Origin: Norana najaformis
Lineage: Eukaryota; Annelida; Clitellata; Crassiclitellata; Hormogastridae
Reading direction: 5' to 3'
Length of the DNA: 64,000 nucleotides
Assembly (NCBI GenBank): GCA_964023275.1
Contig: OZ029913.1
Location: forward strand, 56,483,358 to 56,547,357
Shown: positions 35,230 through 48,176 of the stretch, piece after piece
Numbering within the stretch: the stretch's first letter is position 1
Layout: every line of letters begins with the position of its first letter
Translations under genes and position numbers: made by a program
The notes under the pieces: model-generated
Database searches by the model: none
What the model saw: only the letters and a program-made list of their open reading frames with translations
Told to the model about the DNA's origin: nothing

Positions 35230-35995
35230 CTTTAGTCTTCTGTCGAACTCTCCTAAGAGTCAGTGTACGATCCGTATGATTTAAAAGAAGCAATTTATGT
35301 TCCACACACTAGGCTTAGATACTGTTTTAGACCTGAGTGGTGACTACAGAGTCGCTTGCTGTTGTGTCTTCTGTCGAACTCCAGTAAGAGTTTCTGTTCT
35401 GCCTGTCCGATTCAAAGAAGTATTTTATTTTTCACAGGACAGGCCTACATATAGTCAACGGCGTAGATGGTGACTAAAGGTCTTCATAACGACTCTGACT
35501 TTCTGAATCATGACGATAAACAACTTCTACTGTAGATTAGTCTACATAAGATTCAAAATTACGGCAGTTCATATTATTATTATTCAAGGACCTGGGTGGT
35601 GACTGTAGATCTGCATAACTCTGATTTCCTGAATCGTGACGCTACACATCTCCCACTGTGGATTTGCCTATATAAGGTCCATTAAAAACATCTCCCACTG
35701 TGGATTTGCCTATAGAAGGTCAATTAAAAACACTTCCCACTGTGGATTTACGTATATAAGGTCCATCATTATGGCATTTCACATTATTAGTAAAATTGCT
35801 CATTCTCGGAAGGAAATTTCAATGATAAATGTTTTAAACTAATCTAAAAAGACCCGCTTATCCTCATCAAAGCACTATTATATTACTTACTTCAGGAAAT
35901 AATTGACAAAGGTAAGAAAGTTGATGCATTTAGTGACTAAAGTGGTTCTAAATGTTGAGAAAGAAATAACAGAAGGGACGAAAAGAAGTGGACAA
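35230..35995 (+). repeat. C-type upstream block, copy 1 of 3
   Basis: This block recurs at about 45290-45945 and 63280-63945. Landmarks in order are GTGTACGA, TCTTCTGTCGAACTCC, GAATCGTGACG and TTGATGCATTTAGTGACTAA, followed by an (AAT/AAC)n run. Copies 1 and 2 precede genes C and D. It may include 5' UTR or promoter sequence. Confidence 0.65.
35647..35772 (+). repeat. Three tandem copies of a 42-base unit containing TATATAAGG
   Basis: CATCTCCCACTGTGGATTTG, then a CTATATAAGGTCCATTAAAAA-like second half, repeats with a period of exactly 42 bases starting at 35647, 35689 and 35731. The middle copy has TATAGAAGG. The equivalent block before gene D (about 45673) has a single unit. It could act as a promoter or be plain slippage. 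Confidence 0.7.
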
Positions 35996-36127
35996 AATAA
36001 TAATAATAACAATAACAATAATAATAATAACAACAACAATAACAAAAACAGTAGTAGTAGAAGTAGTAATAACAGTAATAGTAATAGTAATAAAAATAAT
36101 AGTAATAGTAATAAAATAACAATAATA

Positions 36128-36164
<37 letters not shown>

Positions 36165-36165
36165 G
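35996..36165. repeat. (AAT)n/(AAC)n/(AGT)n microsatellite
   Basis: About 170 bases of mixed AAT, AAC and AGT trinucleotides. The open frame on each strand (Asn-rich or Leu-rich) is an artefact of the repeat. Confidence 0.9.
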
Positions 36166-36405
36166 CTCCGGCCTATCCTTTATCTCTGATTTGAGACGTT
36201 GCCTAACTCGCATTTCCGGAGACACGAGAGAACCTCGCTATCTTTTTCAACGGCTCCCAATCAGCGACTCAACGCCGTCGCTTTTCGAGGTACCTTCTGT
36301 CTGCCAGAGATCGATGAGACGAAGCCGTTATAAATGCTCATTACTGTCTCCGGACAATTCTTTTCACCAACTGAGGGATTATACCTACCTCGGGTAAAAA
36401 ATAAT
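36166..36405 (+). repeat. SINE-like interspersed repeat just before gene C
   Basis: About 235 bases from GCCTATCCTTTATCTCTGAT to GATTATACCTACCTCGGGTA, bounded by (AAT)n. Copies are at 47870-48112 (before gene D), about 37545-37705 (internally deleted, gene C intron 2) and, inverted, about 34015-34200. No coding frame. A shorter relative may lie at about 47600-47825. Confidence 0.65.
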
Positions 36406-36472
36406 ACTGATGGCAACAGTTTTAACAACCACGAATAAAAATAATAATATCCATTCCGCTGATCTTTTTCAG

Positions 36473-37360
36473 ATGACACCAGCTGTTTTGCTTAGAATGC
36501 TGTTGGGAGTGTTCATGTCAATTGTCATCGTATGTACGAATTGCAACGCACTGAAAATGAATTGTTCGTCAATCAACAAGACAGGTAACCGAAAAACTCT
36601 GGAATGACTAATCCACGTTAAGCATGAAAGTACTGTTGCATCTGACTTTGCACAGAATAGATTTACAGATATTCTTATAGCGCATCTGTTTAAATCAGAT
36701 AGATAGTCATATATGCAGGGCTTCTGTGAGATATTTGAAAGGACTATATTGATTGTCTTCATATAGACATACATACACAAGCCTACATATATAAATACAT
36801 ACATACATTCATACAAACATACATATATATAAACATACAAACATACCTACACGCAACTGGAAACTCTGGTGAGGTAGTTACTTAAAACAATATTTATGTA
36901 ATTCTACACGACACTGGTGCTAAAAAAGAGGTAAACAACAAAGTTTGCCAATTTCTAAGTTATGATTATGCATTGATCTTTCCGCAGGCGTAAGAAACTA
37001 CACGATGCAATTTCCGGAAACTCCTGTCCCTGCTGCCAATTGGACCATCATCTGCCATCGATTCGATTTACCCGGGGAATTGGTGTCTGACATCATAGCC
37101 ATCGAACCAGTCATCGCCAACGCAGAAGTTTTGCGATACATGATACTGTACGGCTGCACTTCTGAACCTCCAGGTAGGTTTTACTGTAACCTAAGTTTCT
37201 ATTACTTCCTTATTATTTTTGCATGCTATTACGCAGGCGAGTCTGACTCTGAGGCGCGAAGCAACTGTGAGTGAAGGACTTGCTCAAGGTCTCTACATAG
37301 TAACCGGCTAAAAGGGGCGCTCGAGCACGTATCCTCCAACAACAACAAAAACAATAACAA

Positions 37361-37435
<75 letters not shown>

Positions 37436-40400
37436 TAGTGGTAATAATAATAATAACAGTAATAGTAATAATAATAATAGTAATAGTAATAAAATAATAA
37501 TAATAATTATTATTATTATTCTTATTATAATAATAACTCCAGCTTATCCGTTATCTCTGATTTGAGACTCTGCCTAACTCGCATTTCCGGAGACACGAGA
37601 GAACCTCTCTGCCAGAGACGGATGAGACGAAGCAGTTCTAGATGCTCATTACTGTCTCTGGACAAATTCGTTCACCACCTGAGTGATTATACGTACCTCG
37701 GTTAAAAAAAAATAATAGAAACAACCTGAGCAGCCACAAATGATTATAATAATAATCGCCGAGAGCTCTATCCAATCGTCTACAGTGCCCCCGGAGGACT
37801 AGCATATCAGACGGGGAGCCAATGGCACTTCAATGAATCAACAACTGGGATTGCCAATAGCCATTAAACCGAATTAATAGCTCAGCGAATGCTTGATTGC
37901 AGGCAACCGGACCTTGTTCTTTATACGGTATTCATGGACAACCCCTTTCACTTAACATAGCGCTCATGAGTAAGCTTATGCTTACTGCTGAATTTTTATT
38001 CTGATAATGAAATTAATAAGTATTAACAAAACAATTCGCAATTTAATTGCTTCTTAGTTTAAACAAACACATCTGTTGTTGAACTGTGTGCATACCAGCC
38101 AACGATTCTTATTTGTGCGAAATTGGAGGCGATCAGTGGTGTTCATCATTCATTGGACTATGGTCATTCGGCTCCGCTGGACAGTGTCTTAACAGCCAAT
38201 TTGGATTTCGCTTCGGATCGAGTGGCTTTCGGTACGCAGTCGTACAGGTATGTACTCAGGCAGATAAATATGATGTACAATTATGTTTCAGTGACTTCAT
38301 TTTTTCCTATATCAGTTTGCTAGGGCTTCGGGGTTGACGCACTTTGAGAGTGGATGAGGAGTTGGCGGGAAGGACGGCCATGTGGAGAAGATTGTGCTTT
38401 ATGTCGCTAAAAATGTTCACGACCTTTTCAAGTCATCGATACTTACTCGACCGTTTCCAACTCTCTGAAACTAGATTTCTCGTCCTTTCCACGTGTTCCG
38501 ATGAAATATTTTACTTCTCACGCCACTTCTTTTAACCCTAGCCGAAATTAGAAATCCAGAAGTCTTTTTACCTTAGGGTCAAAATTGGAGAAAATCACAT
38601 CCGCGCATTTAATAATGCAACCCTTAGATTCCTGATAACACATTTCTAAGACTACATCGATTGCTCCAAAGTGCAAATTTTGTCAGCAGCTTTCAATGGA
38701 TGAGCCTACATAGTTCGCAGAAACTCTGCATGTGAATCAACGTACAAGATATGCTATCTCAAACAAACATTAAACTTAGATGTGTGTTAATAGCAAGCCT
38801 TAAATGCCTCAATTATAAACATTTTACATTACAATCATGAAACTGTCTTTAAATATTTTGCTATTTCAGTACATGAAAGCTTCCTTCTCGCTGACAACTA
38901 TCTTCGCTTAATTAATAAACGTGCGTCTTAAGACAGAAATTATTCAAATACTCGAAACCTCTATACAACTAAGGCATATATTCTTCAATAAAATGCACAT
39001 AAGCGTAATTATATCTACATACTTTAAACACACATTCATTAGTAAACTAGCATACATACATAAATTTCCGCTTATAAAGACGAAGGTAAAGGGATGCTAA
39101 GCATTTAAACTTAAACCAAGGTGTATTCGTGCAGTATTGAACAAAATCTGTGGAAGCAAAATTCCGAGATTTTTCAATTATTAATATAGGCACATTGTTC
39201 AAACTTATAGCATGCATAAAAATTGTGTGAGACTGCATTGTTAGGACCGAACTCTTCCACAGTTATTAGTAAAGCTGTTCTAACAAGCAGAGCACAGGCA
39301 ACAACTCTTAAATTCACATCCACTAGACTCTTCAATAACTTTGTCTTTTGTCTATCCTCTGATAAATCTCACTCTTTTGTCGTCTGAATATTTCACCATT
39401 CTTTCAGCTATTTTTTCTGTCAGTCTATTGTACTATCCGTTTTTATCTCATTCTGTACTCACTCTCGCAGCTCCCAACCAGTTATGCTACACTAATCACA
39501 CCATCTTTTTCTCATTACCTGCATGCAACGTTTTATGATATGCCTGTTGAGTTAAAATTTTATGACTTCTTTTACGTATATGTTTCTAAGTATCTTCATT
39601 TTGCTTCCTCCAGCTTTATTGGAATAATCCACAGCTGAAGACTAATCTTGTCGATTCTTCTGGAATGAGAATATATTACACCACTGAGCTTCGTCCTTAC
39701 GCAGGACAATTCGTGTCGATTGGTCAGACTTATTTGGAGATTCCTCCTGACAAAGAAGAAGTGACTGCGACTGGATCCTGTAGACAAGTCTGCACTAGAA
39801 GACTGCCTCACTCCATGTTTATTACCTCTGCCGTTCTTCACATGAACTTGCTGGGTAAATAAATGTATCATACACTTAGTCTTTTACGGCAAGTCGGTCC
39901 CAACATAAGACTTACCTTTTCGGTTGGTCTATCCACCATAGGCTGACTCTCTGTCATAGTAAACTGACTTTTTGGGTAATGTCCTGACTAGAGCTTGGAT
40001 TTGGTGCGCCATCGGATGATGCCTTACATTACAGGAACTACTGAAGTTTCAAATGATAATTATTATTCCCGCTAGTATTTGTAACCCAAAGGATAAATCC
40101 AGAGGAAGTGGAAAACTACTTTATACAAGGGAGATTTTATCTATGGAATGCAGGGTCTTCACGGATGTGCGACTCCTTGAATGGTCCGCGAAAAGCGATT
40201 GCATTGAAACATTGGATTGTTTTGGCATGATGTTAGAAGAGAAAAGAAGTCTCCCTTGGGTCTCCAGAAACCCCACTCTGATGGCGACCTTGCCTGGGTT
40301 GGGTATTTCCCAACACAATTTCTGCATGAACTCTTTCTAATGACTGTAACGCATAACATACCATTTCATAGGCTAACTTTCAAAATCATAGAAGTGATAT

Positions 40401-41936
40401 TTGTAGGGAGGAGTGGCAATATCAGTCTAATTCGCAACGGAACTATCCTGCATACTATGGACATTCCGGTGTACGTCAACATGCTAAATATAACCGAGTA
40501 AGTATACTGGTTTATAGCTATTTTCACAGTTGACTGGCTAGCATCATCAATAGTTGGCTATGAAATCGAGCTTTGTAGGCTGGATGGCTCGAGTAAATGT
40601 CACGTATGTAATAAATATAATACCCTGTATACGCGCGCCATAAAGTCACAACACATCCCAGTATGAATATTACTATAGGTCATTAAATTTCAACTGATCT
40701 CGTTGCGTGAGCTTATTTAAAGTATTTGGTTCGTGAACAGTTAGGAATATCTAAGGGACTCCCCAATTGCTATGTATCCTAAGAAATCATTTCGAACTTC
40801 AAATTTACCAGAATGGGACATCTCGAAATGTTTTCCTTGTGACGTCCCCCAAATAACGTTCCGTATGCGCATTATTGCGTAGTAAAGTCCAATAAGTTAC
40901 AGTTATGTGCAATAATGTAATTTAATGTAATTTGGTTTCCTGTCGTCAGGTCTGGAGCTCTTCTGGTGAGTTTCTTCCAAAGAGGCGCTATATAGATTAC
41001 TGATTATAATATAGAATTGCAATTATTCTGAATGGAATTTATTTATCACCATCGAGCAAGATTGTTTGCATCCTTTGAGGAAATGAAGGTTGGGTGAGCA
41101 TCATACAAACTAGGTACTAGCAATATTCTTCTCAGAAAGAGCAATGAACAGGCAAAAGTTAAGATATGAAACATCAGAGCATTAAAAACTCCTTCCTGCA
41201 AAAACAAAGTTGACTTAAAACTCCAGAATTAAACAGATCTTTGGGCAAAATAGTGTAAAATGTCTTCACAACTGCACATTTTGGGTTTGTTACTATTAAT
41301 GAGCACTAAATATTAGTAAAATCGTTGAAATGTCTTAGATTTGAGCAACCAATCGAGCTAAAACCTGGGGATGAAGTGCGCGTTACCTGCGTCTATCGCT
41401 CTACACAAAGAAATTATACGACCTACTTCGGGAAGACTTTGTTGGACGAAATGTGCATCGGACTGTTCGTTTACTATCCGTCAATCACAGGTGTCGAATA
41501 CTGTGGCCAGTGGAAGAGTATCGGTCAGTGCAGTTATAACGGCGATTGGCAATTTCCATTGTGCGACTTTTACCCGTTTCTGGATTACATGTTCTCCCTT
41601 AATAAATCATGCGCAGAGAATTGCAACTCAAACGATTGTACGACGCTCTTGGGTGAGTTAAATGCGACTCGATGCCTGGATTACGCTGACGTGAGATCAT
41701 TCGCTCGGAGCTTCTACTACAGCTATTATACAATACTCTTACGCTGCTCATCTACAAGGCTATCATCAGAAGCAACCATGTCACTAGAAACCACGCAATC
41801 ATTAAATACCAACTCACCATCACGTGGCACCATGGGTCCTATCCATTCTCCCAAGCAAATGCCATTGTTCGCCCATGTCATTTTGATCATCTGTGGCGTG
41901 CGCTATCTATCATCACTTGCTTTGTTGGAACGTTAG
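36473..41936 (+). CDS. Gene C: temptin-less DBH/MOXD1-like protein lacking most copper ligands, 458 aa, 6 coding exons
   Basis: Predicted exons are 36473-36584, 36988-37173, 38099-38247, 39614-39854, 40407-40497 and 41339-41936, with GT-AG borders and the same phases as the matching exons of A and B. Exon 1 encodes a signal peptide (LLGVFMSIVIVCTNCNA) joined directly to a short CSSINKTG-type end equivalent to the end of temptin exon 3. The copper monooxygenase fold is clear (CHRFDLP, DIIAIEPVI, YGCTSEP, GQCLNSQFGFRFG, DEMC...YYP). However, the HHM pair is R87-Y88, the third CuH ligand is Y151 (LYWNN) and the CuM motif is H225-M-N227. Only H225 and M298 remain. Cysteines and frame are intact, so this looks like a maintained pseudoenzyme rather than a decaying gene. 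The hydrophobic end (HVILIICGVRYLSSLALL) suggests anchoring. I chose the ATG next to the acceptor-like TTTTCAG because the signal peptide starts there. Confidence 0.83.
37360..37520. repeat. (AGT)n/(AAT)n microsatellite in gene C intron 2
   Basis: About 75 bases of AGT followed by AAT and ATT runs. A deleted SINE copy adjoins it (about 37545-37705). The matching intron of gene D lacks both. Confidence 0.85.
40958..41040 (+). repeat. Retroposon 3' tail in gene C intron 5
   Basis: GGAGCTCTTCTGGTGAGTTT...GAGGCGCTATATAGATTACTG followed by an AATTGCAATT-rich end. The same tail is at about 58975-59050 in gene D intron 5, so it predates the C/D duplication. Confidence 0.5.
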
Positions 41937-44900
41937 TTGGAAAAGATATCAGAGACTTATTTAAGCGTAATCCTTCTACAGTAATTAACTGTTAGTTTAT
42001 TGGAGTACATATATACCAATCAATTTGACGATGAAACTGAACATGCTTTTTAGAATACAGCAGTAGTGAACAGCATTATTTTAAAAAAATGTAAAAAGTG
42101 TAGAACATCCTTGATATCAAAGAGAAAACGCTTAAAAAACCAAAATAATCGGGTTGGCAAAGCAGCCCAATTCCAATCTTCTTTTATTGGCGTTCAACAT
42201 TTCTGAGCAGCATCAGTTTCTCTATTTTACAAGGACCTTGAATCATTTTGACATGTAATATGCTAAATGTTTTGGGTTTTAATTTTGTTGTTGTGTAGAT
42301 TGTAAATTTCCGGAATAAATTTGATGTCAGGAATACGCTAATGTTGTTTGTGTGATTGATTTGCGCATTCATTCTGTCACTTTCATATTTGTGCATAAAC
42401 TTATGGCAGAGCGGATCCAGTTTTTATGACCATTTAAACATCTGGGCCATGGCCTGTCTGGCTCTATATTGTAGGCCATGTTTCACATATGCACATACAT
42501 GGTGTGCACTAATATGATCTAAATATGAATAGTTCAGTGTTACCTCATACCATGACGCCGCTGTTTCAAAATGTCAATCGATCGGGTCTTAAACTGTCGA
42601 CTTAAGCGATTTGCAGCCTAGCGTTAACTCGAGATAAGACACACAGTCTTTACTTTTCGTATATATACATACAATTAATTAACAAAACAAATAGTTCAGT
42701 GACAGTATTTTAGACGTCGATATACGGCTTCGAAACACACGATTCTATCACATACATTGGAAGCTCAAGCTATCAGCTGAGGAAAAGACATGTATGCGGC
42801 AGAGTATTCGACGACGCTCACAAGACAGTAAAAGATTTTTGAACCATTAACAGATTTTGGGTGAAAGTTTACAGCTTATTAATCAACCAGATTGCAAACA
42901 ACCTTAAGAAAATTTTTCTACCAAAAAGGAGATATTAATAGAACTTCCTGTTTGGATCAAGGGCAATTTAGGTGAAATTTCAACAGTCTTCAAAAGATAA
43001 CATAATTAACAGATCTTAATGCCACTATGGCCTGCACACTGAGCTGTCAGCATTTTCAGAAGCATCTAGGACACTTTGTATTAGAGTAAAGGATAAATTC
43101 AGCTCTGTACAAGATGGTCATAGTCTAGTCGAATGTGAATGTCAGCTTGCTTAATCAGAACACTCTGAATACGAACGGAGGAGCAAGATGATACTGACAA
43201 GCAGTTTGCCAATGCACTGGCATATTTATTGGCTAAACACCAATGTACCTTGTTGTTACATTATTTTCTATAAATACTCGCTGACCATTTCTGCATTCCC
43301 AATCTGTATTTAACATATTTGCTCACTCTCCTTCTCCGAAGTGTCACGTAAAAATGCATCCAGTGAAAGGAAGATCGTTAAAACAGGGCTTTGAATCTCA
43401 TTCGGCAGTGACAAACGGGACACATTTATGCTGATGAGTTCAGAAAAAATATTCTTAACACAGCTGGCGCAGGGAACTTCGTTTCCAGCGTGGCCAGCAA
43501 TTCTCAAGTCTTACAGCCAATGCAACAGAGCGCGTTTTGTCTTGCCTAAAGTATGCCATTTGGTGAAGGTTTTTCATCTATACTAAGATACGCAATAGTT
43601 ACGGACTGTCGACCCAGAGGTGTAAGGTTAGAATCCACACCAGAACAGAGAGTTATTTTAAGATATATATGTTGCACTAGTACCCCTAACGCACTCAGCT
43701 GTAAGATGAATTCCTTATGAGAAATCTTAAATGTCGATTAATCAACGGATCATGTAAAGCTAATAAACAAATATGAAATTCACAGCTAAAACGGGTCCAC
43801 TGAATACAGAAGGGCAGCTTCCAAGAGGCCTATATAAACATAGAAATCCACTGGGAAATTAGACAATAGAGATATATGTGAAACAAATCTTACCCCAACA
43901 GCAATGTAGGAACATGGAGCCTAACAATATTTTCATATGTTTTCTTTGTTCTACCATATGGGTCCATATGCAAGACTTATGAAGTCCACAGGGGCATATT
44001 GTCATATGGATTTCATACATTCTACATACGATGCTGCTGTTGAGGTATTTACTTCACATTTCTTGTTCCATAATAAGCAATTTGTCCTCCAGCCGCGTTG
44101 ACTTATGTTCCTCTAACAACCTGGGTATTATATTTGATCATTCTTACCGACACAGAAGGTATCAGGCAATATATTACTAAGGGGGTACTGATGGAATTTA
44201 AAGGGGAATCCTCATATATCCCCTCTAGGGCTGGCGCTGCTTCAAAGAATCTCGCAAAACCATTACTCATTCGTCGATTCAATGTGAAATAGTAAACAAG
44301 GGTCATAATTCGTTTGAGAAGCACGATTGAAACCTATAGGTCTGAAAAACAAGCAATAACTCTACGGAGGGGGAAACATGTTGAAAGAGATCAGTCATAC
44401 GCTTACACCTGAATGGTGTTAGGGAGTGACAGGACGCAAATAACAAGCAGGGAATTCCGAAGGTTTAGATCCAACCTATAAGAAACACAAAGAGCCAGAT
44501 TCTGTCCTGGTATGGGGTAGAGGAAGAAAAAGGTATCCGCTGATGAGTGCAGTATATGCTGTTGAGGGACGAGCAGGGAGCACAGAAGGTATGGCGCAGC
44601 TCGAAACAGCTAGAGATTAATTAAATTCACTATTGTGAACAGACTGAGTTGAAAAACATAAGACAGTTCACTCTCTTGCAATATTTACCACTCCACTTAT
44701 TGCATTGCTTGTGATTTTCTAACAGTTCGACAGCTATTCTTTCGTTGCAACTACTAGCATCTGGAGACTCGCAGTTTTGGGTGGCCTTTAAAAAGCTTCG
44801 TTTAAACCAATCTTCATTCAGCGACAGATACGCTAATTCGTATAGCTTGTTTTATGCAGTTCAGGAAAATTTTTGTTATATCATTCTCAGAGTATGTTCT

Positions 44901-45290
44901 GCTGAATTGCATACATGCTCGCCTTTAAATAAATGACATCCATAGAAATTTAAACGTATTCCTAAGCCCATTTTCTTCTAACAATTATGTTATCTTGATA
45001 AATTTAGACTGTGATACAAAGACTAAAAATACTTGTCTTGGACGCAGACGAAAAAGTCTGGTGAATGTTATGGCAGCCATTTCCTTTGATGTTCATTTAA
45101 CTCCGGTCAGTTCTTTCCTTATGGTGATGTGTATCTAGTTAGATCCCCTAGACATCTTTACAAAGCTTTTCATGGCTCCTTAGCAGATGCTATATAATAG
45201 CTCAAATACATAGATATATGCAAATACATACACGTACTTGCAGGTCGCAAATATGCAGTGGTTTCTTTCTCTGTCCCTCAATTACGAGAC
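41937..45290 (+). repeat. 3' flank of gene C, duplicated after gene D
   Basis: No gene is recognised. About 42180-45290 aligns with about 60190-63280 downstream of D over roughly 3 kb with small indels. Examples are CGGTTTTGAAACACACGA-like, CAAGACAGTAAAAGATTTT and CTTGTCTTGGACGCAGACG. Short open frames here (for instance 43310-43507, 44103-44324) are not shared in a way that suggests coding. A tRNA-derived SINE-like piece lies at about 43595-43670. Confidence 0.6.
42314..42319 (+). promoter_or_regulatory. Candidate polyadenylation signal of gene C
   Basis: AATAAA in CCGGAATAAATTTGATG, about 380 bases after the stop codon and conserved after gene D (60325-60330) and in the orphan remnant (33934-33939). 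No nearer signal was noticed. Confidence 0.35.
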
Positions 45291-45943
45291 AGAAAGTGTA
45301 GAATCAGTGTACGACCTGTCCGATTTAAAAGAATTATTTTATGTTCCACATGCTAAACCTTAGATACTATAGTGACTACAGAGCCGCTTGTTTTTATGTC
45401 TTCTGTCGAACTCCAGCAAGAGTGAGTGTTCGGCCAGTTCGATTCAAATAAATATTTTCTTTCTCATAGCAGCCATAGAAATAGTCAAAGACCTGGATGG
45501 TAACAATAGCTCTTCATAACTCTGGCTTTCTGAATCGTGACGGTAAACAACTCCTACATTAGGCTAGCCTACCTAAAATCTAAAAATTACGGCAGTTCAT
45601 ATTATTAGTCAACGGCATGGATGGTGCCCATAGGTCTTCATAACTCTGGTTTCCTGAATCGTGACGGTAAGCAACTCCAACTGTGGATTTGCCTATATAA
45701 GGTCCATTATTATGGCAGTTCACATCAGGCTATTAATTAATAAAGGTGCTTATTCTCGGAAGCAAATTTCAATGATAAATATTTTAAACTAATCTAAATA
45801 GACCAGTTTATTCTCATAAAAGCACTATTATATTACTTCGTTCAGGAAAAAAATGACAAAGGTAAGAAAGTTGATGCATTTAGTGACTAAAGTGGTTCTA
45901 AATGTTGAGAAAGAAATAACAGAAGGGACGAACAGAAGTGGAC
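45290..45943 (+). repeat. C-type upstream block, copy 2 of 3
   Basis: Matches 35230-35995 and 63280-63945. It ends in GAGAAAGAAATAACAGAAGG and runs into the (AAT)n tract that now holds a LINE. Confidence 0.65.
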
Positions 45944-46000
<57 letters not shown>

Positions 46001-46002
46001 TA
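45944..46002. repeat. (AAT)n microsatellite
   Basis: About 19 perfect AAT units. A further short AAT run follows the LINE at about 47307-47330. Confidence 0.95.
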
Positions 46003-47330
46003 TCATGATGGAGTTAGTAAGGCTTTGCCAATATATATACACAACTGGTGTATGGCCGGAAGAGACATTTGCAGACCATCATGATTCCCCTCAAAAAGAA
46101 ACCAACGCCAGGGCTTGCGAGGACCACCGCTCTATTAGTCTTCTGACTCATGCTTCAAAGATAATGTTGATAATTCTAACGAAGAGAATGCAGGCGAAGT
46201 CAGAAGCAATTGATTGCTTAGGTGATGATTAGTTTGCATTCAGAAAGGACAGAGAAACAAGGGATGCTATGGGAGCCTTACGAATGCTGACGGAGAGGAG
46301 ATGTGAACATGGTCAGGATGTGTATATATGTTTTGTGGACTATGAAAAGGCATTTGACAGAGTCAACTGAAGAAGGCTAATGCAGGCCCTCAGAAGACTA
46401 GGAGTGGAGTGGAGGGACAGAAGGGGTGAGACAAGGGTGCCCATTGTCACCAATACACTTCAACATCTACATAGAAGAGTTTAACTGAGAGTGACTAGAA
46501 GATATGGAAGAAGGAATAAAGGTTGGAGGCAGACTGGTGAAGGCTTTAAGATTCGCAGGTAATCAAATGATGTTGTCGGGTACCCAGGAGGGTCTGCAAA
46601 GAATGATGGACCGTCTGCATACCATATCAATCGAGTATGATATAAAAATAAGCATAAAAAGACAAAGATCATGAGGATGAGCACACGAGGAGACACTAGT
46701 AATAATAAACATCAATGGAGAGGAAATAAAACAGGTAAAAGAATTCTGGTACCTGGGGATCGTCGTCACGCAAGTTTCAAAATGCCACACGGAAATTAAA
46801 AGATGAATAACATTCGACAAAGACGCAATCTTAAAACATGATGAGTTACTGAGAGGAAAATGAACAAGAACTTAAAGAAACGAATGATTGAAGCTGTGAT
46901 ATGGAGCGTGGTGATGTATGGATCCGAAATGTGGACCATGAGAAAGAAGGACATCAAGAGATTGGAGGCCTTCAAATTGTGGATTTGGCGGAGGATGGAA
47001 AAAGTCAGGTGGATAGAGCACATAACAAACGAGGAGATGTTGAAAAGAGTTGGAATAAAAAGATCTATAATAGCTGCAATAAGGAGGCGATATAGAAAAT
47101 GTATTGGACACCTATCGAGAGTGGACTCACTCTTGAAAACCTTTATTGAGGGCAGAATGGAGGGGAGGAGGACAAGAGGAAGACCTTGACAGATGCTGCT
47201 GGATCGGATGATGACGGACGGATACAGCAGGTAGACAGAAGAATCTTAGCACCGAGAGGAGTGGCGTCTTCGGACGCTTGAACCTACCTGACGAGAGAGA
47301 ACCAGAATAATAATAATAATAATAATAAAA
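46003..47330 (+). mobile_element. Degenerate LINE reverse transcriptase in a microsatellite
   Basis: Successive frames give VWPEETFADHH, DHRSISLLTHASKIM (RT domain start), DVYICFVDYEKAFDRVN (catalytic D region), GVRQGCPLSP and RFAG where the F-A-D-D box should lie. Later come YGSEMWTMRKKDIKRLEAF (46860-47189) and EGRMEGRRTRGRP at the end. Several stops and frameshifts break it. The style is that of the endonuclease/RT LINEs common in invertebrates. It lacks the endonuclease part, so it is 5'-truncated. Confidence 0.8.
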
Positions 47331-47339
47331 CTACTGGTA

Positions 47340-47826
47340 CGAGGCCTGATTTCTCGTAGATCATTTTATACTCATAGCATATTTTTTTAGTTCCTGAGGG
47401 ATAATTTTACATCGGGTAAAACAAATTATAATATCTTGCCTGGGATGCGTCATTTGCGCATACTTTTGGAGCATCTCACATGGCCCACACAGCAAATTCA
47501 GCAGAGGCAGCGGCAGAATAACCTGCCATTCATAAAACCGAAAATATCTAGGGCTCATAGCCTTTGAAACACTGCGTCCAATTAACTTTTTCGGGGTCGA
47601 TTTCATTCGCGAGGCTGGCCGTCGCCTTTCGACCTTCGCAGGAGAATCTCGTGAGATTGCTTTCGTTTTTCAGGCCTCTCTATCTGTGCTCAGCGATATA
47701 ACGCCATCGCTTTCCGTGGCCGTTTCCGTTGTTGATGAGAACGAGGCCTGATTTCCCAGACATCCTTCGACAGCTACTAGCAAAATTTTTTTTTATTCCT
47801 GAGGGATTACACCTACCTCGAGGCAA

Positions 47827-47858
<32 letters not shown>

Positions 47859-48176
47859 CAACAACAACACCGGTTCATCCTTTATTTGTGATTTGAGACG
47901 TTGTCTATCTCGTATTTTCGTAGATGCGAGAGAACCTAGCTATCTTTTTCAACGGCTTTCAATCTTTATTCAGCGATTCAACGCCGTCGCTTTTCGCAGT
48001 AGGCCTACCTACTCGCTGCCAGATCCGGATGAGACGTGGCCTTTCCAGATGCTCATTTCTGTCTCCGGACAAATTTTTCACCACCTGAGGGATTATACCT
48101 ACCTCGGGTAAAAATAGCAACAATTTTAACAACCACAAATGAAAATAATAATATCCATTCCGCTGATCTTTTTCAG
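47340..48176 (+). other. SINE-like repeats before gene D
   Basis: About 47740-47860 and 47870-48112 both contain the GAGGGATTA...ACCTACCTCG end of the SINE-like family, separated by an (AAT)n/(AAC)n run at 47828-47868. The second copy aligns with 36166-36405 before gene C. The end, CGCTGATCTTTTTCAG, is an acceptor-like sequence directly before the gene D start codon. Confidence 0.6.

Noticed and set aside
35887..36397. Long Leu-rich (minus) and Asn-rich (plus) frames
   Set aside because: They are translations of AAT/AAC/AGT microsatellite plus a SINE-like repeat; no start context or homologous protein.
36410..36472. Upstream in-frame ATG as the start of gene C
   Set aside because: It would add Asn-rich repeat-derived residues before the signal peptide and read through an acceptor-like TTTTCAG; the ATG at 36473 matches the pattern of the other three genes.
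41371..41661. 96-codon frame inside gene C exon 6 (and 59448-59738 in D)
   Set aside because: Alternative-frame shadow of the exon; the true frame is fixed by the DEMC...YYP motif and splice phase.
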